Assembly (NCBI GenBank): GCA_031400505.1 | Contig: JANNPZ010000040.1 | Coordinates: forward strand, 30,626 to 94,625 | Origin: JAIYDJ01 sp031400505 | GTDB lineage: Bacteria; Pseudomonadota; Alphaproteobacteria; Rhodobacterales; Rhodobacteraceae | Direction of reading: 5' to 3' | Length of the DNA: 64,000 bases | Shown here: positions 34,723-43,988 of the stretch, piece after piece | Layout of the letters: each line of letters opens with the position of its first letter | Position numbering within the stretch: the first letter of the stretch is position 1 | Position numbers and translations under genes: made by a program | Notes under the pieces: model-generated | The model's input: only the letters and a program-made list of their open reading frames with translations | Databases searched by the model: none | Told to the model about the DNA's origin: nothing

Positions 34723-35612
34723 TCCACGTTCTGAACCTGCTCGCGCATCTGATCGATCACCGTCTTCAGGTCAAGCCCGATGCGGGTCAAAGCTATGGCC
34801 TGCGACTTGGCGCACAAGGTATTGGCCTCGCGCATGAATTCCTGGCTGAGGAAGTCAAATTTACGGCCCACCGGCCCCTGATCGGCCAGCAAGGCGCGGG
34901 CCGCCGCGGTGTGTGCCGCCAATCTGTCCAACTCTTCGGTCACGTCTTGCCTGACGGCCAGAAGAGCCAGTTCTTGCGCAAGGCGTGTTGCATCAACGCC
35001 TTCGGAATTGGCCAGCACCCGCGCAAGGCCCTCGCGCAGGGTCACGGCGGCCTGCTCGCGCCGCGCGGATGCCTCGATGCCCGCCTCGGCAGTCAAACGT
35101 GCGACCAGGTCGAGTTGGCTTGCAATCACTGCATTCAGCGCGGTCCCTTCCGCGGCCCGGGATGCTGCAAAATCTGCAACAAGTCCCGGCAGATCGGCCA
35201 AAAGGGCCGCCCGCAACGCGGTCGTATCGACGTCGACGGACCTGATCTCCATCACGCCGCGCACGGCCAGAACATCGGCGGCTGTCGCCTGCCGCAGGGT
35301 TACACCCGCCTGCATTGCCGCGTGTTCCACCTGCACCAGCGCCGCAAAGACCCCGGACAGCACGCCGGCGTGGATTGTCAGGGCTTCTGTCTCGCCCACA
35401 TCGCGCACAACCTTCAGAGTCAGGCTGACGTTGCCGCGCTGCACATGCAGCGCCAGTTCCGCACGCAACGCAGCCTCAAGCCCGACAATCCAGTCCGGGA
35501 CCCGCAGCCGCAAATCCAGCCCCTTGCCATTGACCGATCGAACATCCCAAATCCAGGAATATCCCTGCCCCTGCCCCTTGGCATCGGCGAAACCGGTCAT
35601 CGAGTTGGTCAT
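34719..35612 (-). CDS. YicC family endoribonuclease-like protein
   Basis: This 297-residue protein starts MTNSMTGFADAKGQG, the conserved YicC N-terminus (SMTGF), followed by WDVRSVNGKGLDLRLRVP. The C-terminus FDFLSQEFMREANTLCAKSQAIALTRIGLDLKTVIDQMREQVQNVE is also typical. YicC proteins have been described as endoribonucleases that act on small RNA and mRNA. Upstream of gmk is its usual genomic place. Confidence 0.93.
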   Translation of the reverse strand: MTNSMTGFADAKGQGQGYSWIWDVRSVNGKGLDLRLRVPDWIVGLEAALRAELALHVQRGNVSLTLKVVRDVGETEALTIHAGVLSGVFAALVQVEHAAMQAGVTLRQATAADVLAVRGVMEIRSVDVDTTALRAALLADLPGLVADFAASRAAEGTALNAVIASQLDLVARLTAEAGIEASARREQAAVTLREGLARVLANSEGVDATRLAQELALLAVRQDVTEELDRLAAHTAAARALLADQGPVGRKFDFLSQEFMREANTLCAKSQAIALTRIGLDLKTVIDQMREQVQNVE

Positions 35613-35835
35613 CCGACTCTCCTCTAGATTGCAGATGTTTACCATTTGTCGAGATTCTGGACCAATTCAGCGACAAATAGTGTAGCTTAAAGTCTCGGTA
35701 ACACATGTTGCGCCAAGGTTAACCAAGGCAAGTTACATCTGTTGCCAAAGCCGGAGCTGGGAACGGTGCGGCAAACTGGCGGTGCCTTTGCGGGCGAAGG
35801 AAAAGCGCACGGCGCATTGGGTGGAGGTTGGGCAA

Positions 35836-36531
35836 ATGGCGTTTTCTATTCTGGGGCGCAACGGTCAAAGCAAGCATGGTGCAACGGGTGGCCCCGGAAA
35901 GCCGCGTTTTGGCGTGCTTGCCGAAGTTCGCGCCTACTGGGAAGGGCTTCGCGAGAATGGCCGCCTGCCGCGCCGCGACCAGATCGATCCCCGCGGCATC
36001 GCTGGTGCCCTGGAACAGGTGTTCTTGATCGAACGTATCGCGCCGGGTCTGGCCCGGTATCGCCTTGCCGGAATGGGCGTCAACAACGTGTTGGGCATGG
36101 ATGTGCGCGGTATGCCCTTGTCGGCCATGTTCGACCCTGCAGCCCGCGAACGCCTGACACCGGCCCTGGAAACCGTGTTTCAGGACAACGCGGCACTTGA
36201 TTTCTGGCTGGAGGCCGAACGCAGCATTGGCAGACCGGCACTTGAGGCCAGAATGATCCTGCTGCCTTTGGTCGGCAACCAGGGGCAGACCGATCTTGCG
36301 TTGGGCTGTCTGGCGCTGGAGGGCGAAGTTGGCCGTGTACCGCGCCGCTTTGCCATCTCGGCACTGCTCAGCGAAACTGTGATTGTTCCAAGAAAGCAGC
36401 CACAAAATACCGCTCCAGCGGTTGCGCCCTATGCAAATGCCAGCGGATTTGCAGAAACAGCCAGCCCCTTCGTACCGCCGCGGCCTCCTCGGGGGAAGCC
36501 GCAGCTGCGTTTGGTCAAGTCCGGCGACTAA
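35836..36531 (+). CDS. PAS_5-domain protein
   Basis: This 231-residue protein starts MAFSILGRNGQSKHG. It has a PAS_5 (DUF1457-like) domain through its middle: VRAYWEGLRENGRLPRRDQIDPRGIAGALEQVFLIERIAPGLARYRLAGMGVNNVLGMDVRGMPL. No output domain is attached. GGAGG lies eight bases before the ATG; two upstream in-frame starts lack that signal. Related proteins bind ligands or act in cell-cycle or pole-related regulation, but the role here is unknown. Confidence 0.85.
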   Translation: MAFSILGRNGQSKHGATGGPGKPRFGVLAEVRAYWEGLRENGRLPRRDQIDPRGIAGALEQVFLIERIAPGLARYRLAGMGVNNVLGMDVRGMPLSAMFDPAARERLTPALETVFQDNAALDFWLEAERSIGRPALEARMILLPLVGNQGQTDLALGCLALEGEVGRVPRRFAISALLSETVIVPRKQPQNTAPAVAPYANASGFAETASPFVPPRPPRGKPQLRLVKSGD

Positions 36532-37898
36532 AGCGCCACGCGCCGCGCTTGATCGCGCTGCGATGTCAGTTCCTCGGCGACAAGAAATGCCAGTTCCAGT
36601 GCCTGGCTGGCATTCAGACGCGGATCGCAGGCCGTGTGATAACGGCTCGACAGGTCTTCGTCTGTCACAGCCCGCAGCCCACCGGTGCATTCGGTCACGT
36701 CCTTGCCGGTCATTTCGAAATGCACACCGCCCGGAATGGTGCCTTCGGCCTTGTGAATGGCGAAAAACTCGCGCACTTCGCGCAGCACCGATTCAAAGGC
36801 GCGTGTCTTGTAACCAGACGGCGATTTGATGGTATTGCCGTGCATCGGATCGCAGGACCACACCACGGACGCGCCTTCGGCCTGAACCGCGCGGACAAGA
36901 CGCGGCAAGTTTTCGCCAACTTTGCCTGCCCCGAAACGGGCAATCAACGTCAGGCGACCCGGCTCGTTGTCGGGGTTCAACTTGGCCATCAGCACTTTGA
37001 GATCATCGACCGTAGTGGAAGGTCCGCATTTCAGACCGATGGGATTAAGCACGCCGCGGCAGAATTCGACATGTGCACCGTCTGGTTGACGGGTTCGGTC
37101 GCCGATCCAGATCATGTGACCAGACCCAGCCACGTTCTGCCCCGTCAGACTGTCTACCCGGCACAGTGCTTCTTCATATTCCAGCAACAGTGCTTCGTGG
37201 CTGGTGTAGAAATCAACCGCAGCCAGGGAATGGGCCGTGTCGGAATTGATCCCGGCTGCATTCATGAAATCAAGCGCATCAGAGATCCGGTTGGACACTT
37301 CGCGGTACCGTTCGGCCTTGTCATGCTCGGCAAAACCCAAGGTCCAGGAATGCACCCGGTGAATATCTGCAAAGCCCCCGGTTGAAAACGCCCGCAGAAG
37401 GTTCAGGCTGGCTGCCGCCTGGGTGTAGGCCTGCAACATGCGTTGCGGGTTGGGGCGGCGCGCCTCGATGTTGGGTTCAAAGCTGTGGATGATGTCGCCG
37501 CGGTAGCTCGGCAGTTCCACTCCATCGACAATTTCAGTCGGTGCCGAACGTGGCTTGGCGAATTGCCCGGCCATGCGGCCGACCTTGATGACCGGAACCT
37601 TGGCAGCATAGGTCAGCACGACCGCCATTTGCAACATGACGCGAAAGGTGTCGCGGATATTGTCGGCGCTGAATTCGGAAAACGATTCCGCGCAATCGCC
37701 ACCTTGCAACAAGAAGGCCTTGCCCTCTCCTGCTTGCGCCAGGGCCTTTTTCAGACGCCGCGCCTCGCCGGCGAAAACCAAAGGTGGATACTTCGCCAGT
37801 TGCGCCTCGACGGCGTTCAAGGCGGCAGTGTCGGCATAGTCAGGCATCTGCACACGCGGTTTGGTGCGCCAGTCCGATTTCGTCCATGCTTTGGTCAT
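36528..37898 (-). CDS. 3-deoxy-7-phosphoheptulonate synthase, class II
   Basis: This enzyme joins PEP and erythrose-4-phosphate in the first step of aromatic amino acid synthesis. The protein is 456 residues from MTKAWTKSDWRTKP, preceded by GGAGG. Class II motifs include FLLQGGDCAESFSEF, VGRMAGQFAKPRS, LKCGPSTTVDDLK, WSCDPMHGNTIKSPSGYKTR and GGVHFEMTGKDVTECTGG. Its erythrose-4-phosphate substrate comes from transketolase, also in this window. The stop overlaps the end of the convergent PAS_5 gene by four bases. Confidence 0.95.
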   Translation of the reverse strand: MTKAWTKSDWRTKPRVQMPDYADTAALNAVEAQLAKYPPLVFAGEARRLKKALAQAGEGKAFLLQGGDCAESFSEFSADNIRDTFRVMLQMAVVLTYAAKVPVIKVGRMAGQFAKPRSAPTEIVDGVELPSYRGDIIHSFEPNIEARRPNPQRMLQAYTQAAASLNLLRAFSTGGFADIHRVHSWTLGFAEHDKAERYREVSNRISDALDFMNAAGINSDTAHSLAAVDFYTSHEALLLEYEEALCRVDSLTGQNVAGSGHMIWIGDRTRQPDGAHVEFCRGVLNPIGLKCGPSTTVDDLKVLMAKLNPDNEPGRLTLIARFGAGKVGENLPRLVRAVQAEGASVVWSCDPMHGNTIKSPSGYKTRAFESVLREVREFFAIHKAEGTIPGGVHFEMTGKDVTECTGGLRAVTDEDLSSRYHTACDPRLNASQALELAFLVAEELTSQRDQARRVAL

Positions 37899-38048
37899 TG
37901 CGGACCCTCCTGTCTGTGATCCAGCAGCGGTATAGGGAAAACGTACCACAATGCAAAGGGCGAAAGGCGACACGCCATGTCGGATCGCTCTTGCAGCCGC
38001 GCGACAATCCTGCTTCCTTGGCTTGAAACCGACATCAAAGGTCGCAAC

Positions 38049-39068
38049 ATGTATGCTCCGCCGCGCAAAGCCACCCAGGTCGCCATAAAGGCAGCACCGC
38101 GTCGATTTGTTTTTCTGCTGCTGGATCGTTTCACGATGATCAATTTCGCGGGCGCAATCGAGCCGTTGCGGCTGGTCAACCACATAACGGGCGAACAGCG
38201 CTACACATGGGCGCTGGCCGGAGAAGGCGGTGTGGAAAAGACCTGCTCGAACGGAGCCACCTTCCGGTTGGACATGGGCCTCGATGATGTGGAACGCGAC
38301 GACACCATCCTGGTTTGCGGCGGCATCGACATCCAGCACACAACCACCCGTGCCATCGTTGCGTGGCTGCGCCGCGAATCTCGTCGGGGGGTGGTGATTG
38401 GCGGGCTTTGCACCGGCGCCTATGCCGTCGCCAAGGCGGGGTTGCTGGATGACAAGCGCGCGACGATCCATTGGGAAAATCAGGACGGCTTCATTGAAGA
38501 ATTTCCCGATGTCAAATTGACCAAATCGGTGTTCGTGATGGATGGCAACCGCTGGTCCACGGCCGGAGGGGTAAGCTCGATCGATCTGATGCTTAAGATC
38601 ATCGCGGCCGATCACAATGAAGACATGGCAAATACTGTGGCCGATCTGATGATCTATTCCACGATCCGAACCGATCAGGACATCCAGCGACTGTCGATCC
38701 CGACCCGGATCGGGGTAAGGCACCCGAAACTGTCGCAGGTGATCCAGATGATGGAAGGCAACATCGAAGACCCGATGAGCCCCGCCGATCTGGCCGAAGA
38801 CGTCGGCATGTCTACCCGGCAACTAGAGCGGTTGTTCCGCAGATACCTGAACCGCAGCCCCAAGCGGTACTATATGGAACTGCGTCTGCAAAAAGCCCGC
38901 AACCTGTTGATGCAAACAGAGCTTTCGGTCATTAACGTGGCTATGGCCTGCGGATTTGCATCGCCAAGCCATTTCTCGAAATGCTACCGCAGCCACTACA
39001 ACACCACGCCCTACCGCGAGCGTGGCGCGCAGGGCATTTTGGGCATCGGGGCCCGACTGTCGATCTGA
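38049..39068 (+). CDS. GlxA-type AraC family regulator
   Basis: This protein of about 339 residues combines an N-terminal DJ-1/PfpI-like domain (FVFLLLDRFTMINFAGAIEPLRL; GGLCTGAYAVAKAGLLDDKRATIHWE) with a C-terminal AraC double helix-turn-helix (MSPADLAEDVGMSTRQLERLFRRYLNRSPKRYYMELRLQKARNLL). The start MYAPPRKATQV suits the domain; an ATG 72 bases upstream is possible. Such regulators control amine, choline or arginine use in related bacteria; the target here is not evident from its neighbours. Confidence 0.9.
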   Translation: MYAPPRKATQVAIKAAPRRFVFLLLDRFTMINFAGAIEPLRLVNHITGEQRYTWALAGEGGVEKTCSNGATFRLDMGLDDVERDDTILVCGGIDIQHTTTRAIVAWLRRESRRGVVIGGLCTGAYAVAKAGLLDDKRATIHWENQDGFIEEFPDVKLTKSVFVMDGNRWSTAGGVSSIDLMLKIIAADHNEDMANTVADLMIYSTIRTDQDIQRLSIPTRIGVRHPKLSQVIQMMEGNIEDPMSPADLAEDVGMSTRQLERLFRRYLNRSPKRYYMELRLQKARNLLMQTELSVINVAMACGFASPSHFSKCYRSHYNTTPYRERGAQGILGIGARLSI

Positions 39069-39071
39069 TGA

Positions 39072-39431
39072 TCAAAAGCCGTCGTTGCAGAACGCCGCCG
39101 TAATCTCGCAACTCGTCGTAAAGCCGTCACAGCTTGACATTGCACCTTCGGTGGCCGCAGCCAGCGATCCGGCTGAACTGAACCCATAGGCGTTGCCATC
39201 CCCGACAGCGATGGCACCACACTGTGTAAACACCACGATGGTTCCGCAATCTGCAGATCCGCAGTTAAAGCCGGCCTCGGTTTCGGCCAGTGTCTGGGTG
39301 TCGAAATTCCACGCAGTACCGGCCATGCCTGTCGCGGGCGAATACGCGATTGCAGCAAAGAGTTCTGCCGAAGCCAGTCCGGGCATCGCGGCTAGGCACA
39401 AGGCAGCAAGGGGCAGACAGTAGCGGCGCAT
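39072..39431 (-). CDS. DUF4189 secreted protein
   Basis: This 119-residue protein has a clear signal peptide (MRRYCLPLAALCLAAMPGLASA) and a DUF4189 domain with YSPATGMAGTAWNF and several Cys likely forming disulfides (CGSADCGTIVVF, CGAIAVG, CEITAAFC). The family function is unknown. It stands alone, convergent to the GlxA-type regulator. Confidence 0.87.
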   Translation of the reverse strand: MRRYCLPLAALCLAAMPGLASAELFAAIAYSPATGMAGTAWNFDTQTLAETEAGFNCGSADCGTIVVFTQCGAIAVGDGNAYGFSSAGSLAAATEGAMSSCDGFTTSCEITAAFCNDGF

Positions 39432-39524
39432 TTCAAGACCTTTCGCGTCCAGTCTTCCAACAGGTCGGATCGCAGGGTGGTTTCGTCAAGTGCCTCGAAG
39501 ACACACCGGCAGTTTAGTTGGGCA

Positions 39525-40619
39525 CTATTGCACAGGTGCCATCCGATAAACTGCGCCGTCGTTCACCGAAAGAAACCAGATCGATCCGTCCGGGGCTTCG
39601 ACGACATCTCGGACCCGGCCGGTTTCGGACGATGCGATCCGCTCTTCGGCATACCCGGCGTCTGGATCAAGCCGCGAGATGTAGTCGAATTTCAGGCTGC
39701 CGGTAAAGACGTCTCCCGCCCATTCCGGCACCAGTGCCCCCGAATAGAACATCAGCCCCGATGGCGCGATCGATGGGTCCCAGTAATGTTCTGGCTGCTC
39801 CATTCCCGGCGCGCTGGTGCCGGTGCCGATCTTGCCGCCACCATAGTTTTCGCCATAGGAAATAACTGGCCAACCGTAGTTGCGCCCCTTGACCACCCGG
39901 TTCAATTCATCCCCGCCCTGCGCGCCATGTTCGACCAGCCACAGCGCCCCGTCCGGCCCGATGGCGGCACCTTGGGCATTGCGGTGGCCCAGCGAAAACA
40001 CACCTGCGCGCCAGTCTGGCAGATGTGTCGCCGGTGATCCGTCGTGGTTCAGATGAATGACTTTGCCCTCTGCCCGCGCAGGATCCTGTGCATTCATCCC
40101 CACTGGTCCGGTGCCGCGTTCGCCCGTCGTGAGGTAAATCGTGCCATCCGCTGCCTCGACCAGACGCGAGCCATAGTGCTTTGCCGCCCCCGGCATTGCA
40201 TCAGCGGCGTAAACCATCTGGAACCCTTCCAGCCGCGTACCGTCCGCCGACAAGACACCGCGCCCCACAGCCGTCGCCGATCCGCCGGGCAATGGTGCCG
40301 AATAGCTGAGCCATATTTCGCGGCTGACGCCAAAGTCTTCGGGAACCATCACATCAAGCAACCCGCCCTGCCCTTTCGCCAGCACCTTTGGCGCCCCGGG
40401 CACAACGGTCATGCCGCCCTCGGACAGACGGATCAGACGCCCATCACGTTCTGTAACCAACACGCCCCCGTCTGGTAGAAATCCGATGCCCCAAGGCTCT
40501 TGCAACCCGGATGCGATTTCGGTGATCTGCATCAATTCGGCAGAAGTCTTGATGGTAGATTGCCCCACAACCACCTGCGGCGCTGCAATCAACGCCAACA
40601 TCCCAAAGACACTGCGCAT
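39525..40619 (-). CDS. PQQ-dependent sugar dehydrogenase family protein
   Basis: This 364-residue secreted six-bladed propeller is of the soluble glucose dehydrogenase (YliI/Asd) family. A signal peptide (MRSVFGMLALIAAPQVVVGQ) precedes family motifs SGLQEPWGIGFLPDGGVLVTERDGRL, YLTTGERGTGPVGMNAQDP, EHGAQGGDELNRV and the C-terminal GRVRDVVEAPDGSIWFL. Substrate and cofactor loading cannot be told from sequence; no PQQ synthesis genes are nearby. Confidence 0.9.
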   Translation of the reverse strand: MRSVFGMLALIAAPQVVVGQSTIKTSAELMQITEIASGLQEPWGIGFLPDGGVLVTERDGRLIRLSEGGMTVVPGAPKVLAKGQGGLLDVMVPEDFGVSREIWLSYSAPLPGGSATAVGRGVLSADGTRLEGFQMVYAADAMPGAAKHYGSRLVEAADGTIYLTTGERGTGPVGMNAQDPARAEGKVIHLNHDGSPATHLPDWRAGVFSLGHRNAQGAAIGPDGALWLVEHGAQGGDELNRVVKGRNYGWPVISYGENYGGGKIGTGTSAPGMEQPEHYWDPSIAPSGLMFYSGALVPEWAGDVFTGSLKFDYISRLDPDAGYAEERIASSETGRVRDVVEAPDGSIWFLSVNDGAVYRMAPVQ

Positions 40620-40652
40620 GGCAACTCCTGTCAATACATCAACAAAGTGCTT

Positions 40653-40683
40653 CGTGTCCCGGCCGATGCCAACCCCGGACACG
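40653..40683. promoter_or_regulatory. Inverted repeat upstream of livJ
   Basis: A perfect seven-base inverted repeat CGTGTCC/GGACACG with a 17-base centre lies between the divergent sugar dehydrogenase and livJ genes. It may be an operator or a hairpin. No certain promoter is visible around it. Confidence 0.4.
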
Positions 40684-40807
40684 AAAAATTCAACGCCCGA
40701 TTGCGTTCGCCGTTTCCGTCAGGCCAAGACACCGCGAAGATGCTTTTCTTTTCCGAAACGCCACACTACGGTTTCGACAGGATTGCGATCCAACATGGGA
40801 GACTACA

Positions 40808-42001
40808 ATGAAAAAACTGCTGTTGGCCTCTGTGGCCACTTTTGCCTTTGGCGGGTTTGCTGCCGCCGAAGACATCAAACTGGGAATCTTGATCGGTTTC
40901 ACTGGTCCGATCGAATCGCTGACGCCGTCTATGGCGGGTGCGGCAGAGGCCGCAATTGCCGAAGTGAACGCCTCGGGTCTTTTGCTCGGCGGCTCGACCG
41001 TCACGGCTGTGCGCGGTGACACCACCTGCGCCATCGACACCGCAGCGGCCACTGCCGCAGCCGAGCGTATGGTCACCGCAGACAAGGTTGCAGCGATCAT
41101 CGGCGCAGACTGCTCGGGTGTGACCGGGGCCATCCTGCAGAACGTCGCGCGCCCGAACGGCATCGTGATGATCTCGCCTTCGGCGACATCGCCTGCGCTC
41201 TCGACCGCCGAAGATGACGGCCTTTTCTTTCGCACTGCCCCGTCGGATGCACGCGAAGGCGAGATTGCCGCTGATGTTCTGGTCGAACGCGGTGTGAAAT
41301 CGGTTGCCGTCACCTATACCAACAACGACTACGGCAAGGGCTTGTCCGAAGCGATCGTGAACGCGTTCAAGGCCAAGGGTGGCGAAGTGACCATCGTTGC
41401 CGCGCATGACGATGGCAAGGCGGACTATAGCGCCGAAGTCGGCGCGCTGGCTGCGGCTGGCGGCGACATTCTGGTGGTTGCAGGCTACCTCGACCAGGGC
41501 GGTCTGGGCATCATCAAAGCCTCGCTCGACAGCGGCGCCTTCGCCAAGTTCATGCTGCCCGGCGGCATGGTCGGCGACAGCCTGGCCCCTGCCGTCGGCC
41601 CGGGCCTGAACGGCTCGTTCGGGCAGGTTGCGGGTGCGGATACCTCCTCGCCCGGCATGGTGGCCCTGGCTGCCATCGGCGCGACCGCAGGCTTCGACGT
41701 CAACTCGCCCTACAGCACCGAAAGCTATGACGCGGCAGCCCTGATCATGCTGGCGATGCAGGCCGCCGGGTCGTCGAAGTCCGCCGATTTCGCGGGCAAG
41801 GTGATGGACGTAGCCAATGCCCCCGGCGAGCCGATCCTGGCGGGCGAACTGGCCAAGGGTCTGAAGCTGATCTCGGAAGGTGTGGACATCGATTTCGTCG
41901 GCGGTTCGGGCGTCGAACTGGTGGGAGCTGGCGAATCTGCAGGCGCCTACAAGGAAATCGAAGTGATCGACGGCAAGCAGTCCACGGTTCGCTTCCGTTG
42001 A
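40808..42001 (+). CDS. livJ: Branched-chain amino-acid ABC transporter substrate-binding protein
   Basis: This 397-residue periplasmic protein has the signal peptide MKKLLLASVATFAFGGFAAAE and the LivJ/LivK fold (ADDIKLGILIGFTGPIES-type start; TAAERMVTADKVAAIIGADCSGVTGAI; VTYTNNDYGKGLSEA). It is the first gene of the liv transporter and is followed by a hairpin that would favour its higher expression. The true ligand may be a branched-chain or another amino acid. Confidence 0.93.
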   Translation: MKKLLLASVATFAFGGFAAAEDIKLGILIGFTGPIESLTPSMAGAAEAAIAEVNASGLLLGGSTVTAVRGDTTCAIDTAAATAAAERMVTADKVAAIIGADCSGVTGAILQNVARPNGIVMISPSATSPALSTAEDDGLFFRTAPSDAREGEIAADVLVERGVKSVAVTYTNNDYGKGLSEAIVNAFKAKGGEVTIVAAHDDGKADYSAEVGALAAAGGDILVVAGYLDQGGLGIIKASLDSGAFAKFMLPGGMVGDSLAPAVGPGLNGSFGQVAGADTSSPGMVALAAIGATAGFDVNSPYSTESYDAAALIMLAMQAAGSSKSADFAGKVMDVANAPGEPILAGELAKGLKLISEGVDIDFVGGSGVELVGAGESAGAYKEIEVIDGKQSTVRFR

Positions 42002-42027
42002 ACTGCTAAACCAGCGCACTTGCGCGC

Positions 42028-42048
42028 GGCCCGGGGTTGACCCGGGCC
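42028..42048 (+). terminator. Attenuating hairpin between livJ and livG
   Basis: A perfect eight-base GGCCCGGG/CCCGGGCC stem with a GTTGA loop has only GTTGCGTTTG after it, so it probably terminates partially or protects the livJ mRNA 3' end. Confidence 0.65.
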
Positions 42049-42116
42049 GTTGCGTTTGACAAAGCCCCTGCGTCGCGATTGCGGACAATGACAGGGGCGC
42101 GACAGGGGATTTTGAC

Positions 42117-42902
42117 ATGATCGAGGTCATCGACCTTCACCGGCACTTCGGCGGGTTTCACGCCGTGGATGGGGCCAGCCTTAGAATCGAAACCGGCTCG
42201 ATCACCGGGCTGATCGGCCCGAACGGCGCGGGAAAAACCACGCTGTTCAACGTGATCGCGGGTCGGTTGCCCCCGACGTCGGGCCGGGTGCTGATGGATG
42301 GCGAGGAGATCACCGGCCTGCCGCCGCACGTGCTGTTCACCAAGGGCTTGTTGCGGACGTTTCAGATCGCGCATGAGTTTGGCAGCATGACGGTGCGCGA
42401 AAATCTGATGATGGTGCCGGCACAGCAGGCGGGTGAGTCGCTGTTCAACGCGCTGTTCAACCGGGCCCGGGTCGCGGCTGAAGAGGCCCGCATCCGCGAC
42501 AAGGCCGATGAGGTGCTGGAGTTTCTGACGATCTCGCATCTGGCCGACCAAAAGGCGAGCCAGATTTCCGGTGGGCAGAAGAAGCTTCTGGAACTGGGCC
42601 GCACCATGATGGTCGACGCCAAGATCGTGTTTCTGGACGAGGTCGGCGCGGGCGTGAACCGCACCCTTTTGAACACCATCGGCGATGCGATTGTCCGGTT
42701 GAACAAAGAGCGCGGCTATACGTTCTGCGTGATCGAGCATGACATGGATTTCATCGCGCGTCTGTGTGATCCGGTCATTGTGATGGCCGAGGGTCGCGTG
42801 CTGGCCAAAGGCACCCCGGCACAGGTCCGTGCGGACGAACGGGTAATCGAGGCCTATCTGGGTACCGGGTTGAAAAACAAGGTCAAAGAGGGTGCCGCAT
42901 GA
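42117..42902 (+). CDS. livG: Branched-chain amino-acid ABC transporter ATPase LivG-like
   Basis: This 261-residue ATPase has Walker A GPNGAGKTT, signature ISGGQKKLLELGRTMM, Walker B IVFLDEVGAGVN and H-loop His in CVIEHDMDFIARLCD. The start MIEVIDLHRHFGGFHAVDGASL is typical of LivG. Its stop overlaps livF by four bases. It drives uptake together with LivF, LivH, LivM and LivJ. Confidence 0.94.
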   Translation: MIEVIDLHRHFGGFHAVDGASLRIETGSITGLIGPNGAGKTTLFNVIAGRLPPTSGRVLMDGEEITGLPPHVLFTKGLLRTFQIAHEFGSMTVRENLMMVPAQQAGESLFNALFNRARVAAEEARIRDKADEVLEFLTISHLADQKASQISGGQKKLLELGRTMMVDAKIVFLDEVGAGVNRTLLNTIGDAIVRLNKERGYTFCVIEHDMDFIARLCDPVIVMAEGRVLAKGTPAQVRADERVIEAYLGTGLKNKVKEGAA

Positions 42903-43609
42903 ACGAAGCGTTCCTGATCGGCGATGCAATGACCGGCGGCTATGGCCCGGTCGACATCCTGCATGCTTGCACGATAGCCGTCGAAAGAGGCCAGATCGCG
43001 GTGATCGTCGGCCCCAACGGCGCTGGCAAATCAACCGCGATGAAGGCGGTGTTCGGCATGCTCAACCTGCGCGGGGGCCGGGTACTGCTGGACGGCGAGG
43101 ATATCACAGGCCTTTCCCCGCAGGCCCGCGTGGCCAAGGGCATGGCCTTCGTGCCGCAGACCCACAACATATTCACCACGATGACCGTGCAGGAAAATCT
43201 GGAAATGGGGGCCTTCCTGCGCCGCGATGATATCGCCACGACGATGGAGCAGATTTACAACCTGTTCCCGATCCTGCGCGACAAACGCCATCAGGCGGCG
43301 GGGGAACTTTCCGGCGGCCAGCGTCAGCAGGTCGCCGTCGGGCGCGCGCTGATGACCCAGCCGAAAGTGCTTATGCTGGACGAACCCACCGCCGGGGTCA
43401 GCCCCATCGTGATGGACGAACTTTTCGACCGCATCATCGAGGTGGCGCGGACGGGAATTTCCATCCTGATGGTCGAACAGAACGCGCGTCAGGCCCTGAC
43501 CATCGCCGACAAGGGCTATGTTCTGGTCCAGGGTGCCAACCGTTTCACCGACACCGGAGCGGCGCTGATGGCCGACCCGGAAGTCCGCCGCAGCTTTCTG
43601 GGGGGATGA
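42899..43609 (+). CDS. livF: Branched-chain amino-acid ABC transporter ATPase LivF-like
   Basis: This 236-residue ATPase has Walker A GPNGAGKST, signature LSGGQRQQVAVGRALM and Walker B VLMLDEPTAGVSP. As is usual for LivF, the H-loop reads VEQNARQAL rather than having a His. It is coupled to livG by a four-base overlap. Confidence 0.94.
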   Translation: MNEAFLIGDAMTGGYGPVDILHACTIAVERGQIAVIVGPNGAGKSTAMKAVFGMLNLRGGRVLLDGEDITGLSPQARVAKGMAFVPQTHNIFTTMTVQENLEMGAFLRRDDIATTMEQIYNLFPILRDKRHQAAGELSGGQRQQVAVGRALMTQPKVLMLDEPTAGVSPIVMDELFDRIIEVARTGISILMVEQNARQALTIADKGYVLVQGANRFTDTGAALMADPEVRRSFLGG

Positions 43610-43610
43610 G

Positions 43611-43988
43611 ATGCGCCGCCTGATCCTGATCGCCGCCCTTGCCCCGCTGCCCGCCCTCGCCGCCACCGAGCTGCGCTGCATGCCCGACCGGATCTGCATC
43701 ACTGGCAGCTGCGACGTGGCAATCACCGAAAAGGCCGCTTTGCGCCTGACCAACCCCGACAGCGCGGCCCCCGCCTTGCACAGCCTGGCAGGCATCGTGC
43801 CGATGGCTAAGACCTATCAGCGCGCAGAGCATTCGCAATGGAGCGGGGTCAACGCCGCGGGCGAACTGGAAGACCTGGAGCTGGACCGCAAGGTGATGCG
43901 ATACATCCACAGGATCGGCAGCCCTTATGTGGCAGGCGTCGGGCAAAAGATCAGATACCAGGCCAACGGCTACTGCGAGGAGAAATGA
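43611..43988 (+). CDS. Small secreted Cys-containing protein inside the liv operon
   Basis: This 125-residue protein has a signal peptide (MRRLILIAALAPLPALA) and four cysteines in the mature part (ELRCMPDRICITGSCDVAI and NGYCEEK), probably two disulfides. It starts one base after livF and overlaps livH, so it is made with the transporter. I recognise no family. It may be a periplasmic accessory protein; this is inference only. Confidence 0.75.
   Translation: MRRLILIAALAPLPALAATELRCMPDRICITGSCDVAITEKAALRLTNPDSAAPALHSLAGIVPMAKTYQRAEHSQWSGVNAAGELEDLELDRKVMRYIHRIGSPYVAGVGQKIRYQANGYCEEK

Noticed and set aside
35713..35740. CtrA-like binding site upstream of the PAS_5 gene (GTTAACC...GTTAC)
   Set aside because: The half-sites are ten bases apart rather than the seven of the TTAA-N7-TTAA consensus, and the second half is imperfect.
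37899..38822. N-terminal extension of the DAHP synthase frame up to 764 residues
   Set aside because: The extension is antisense to the GlxA-type regulator. The ATG with GGAGG and the class II N-terminus mark the true start.
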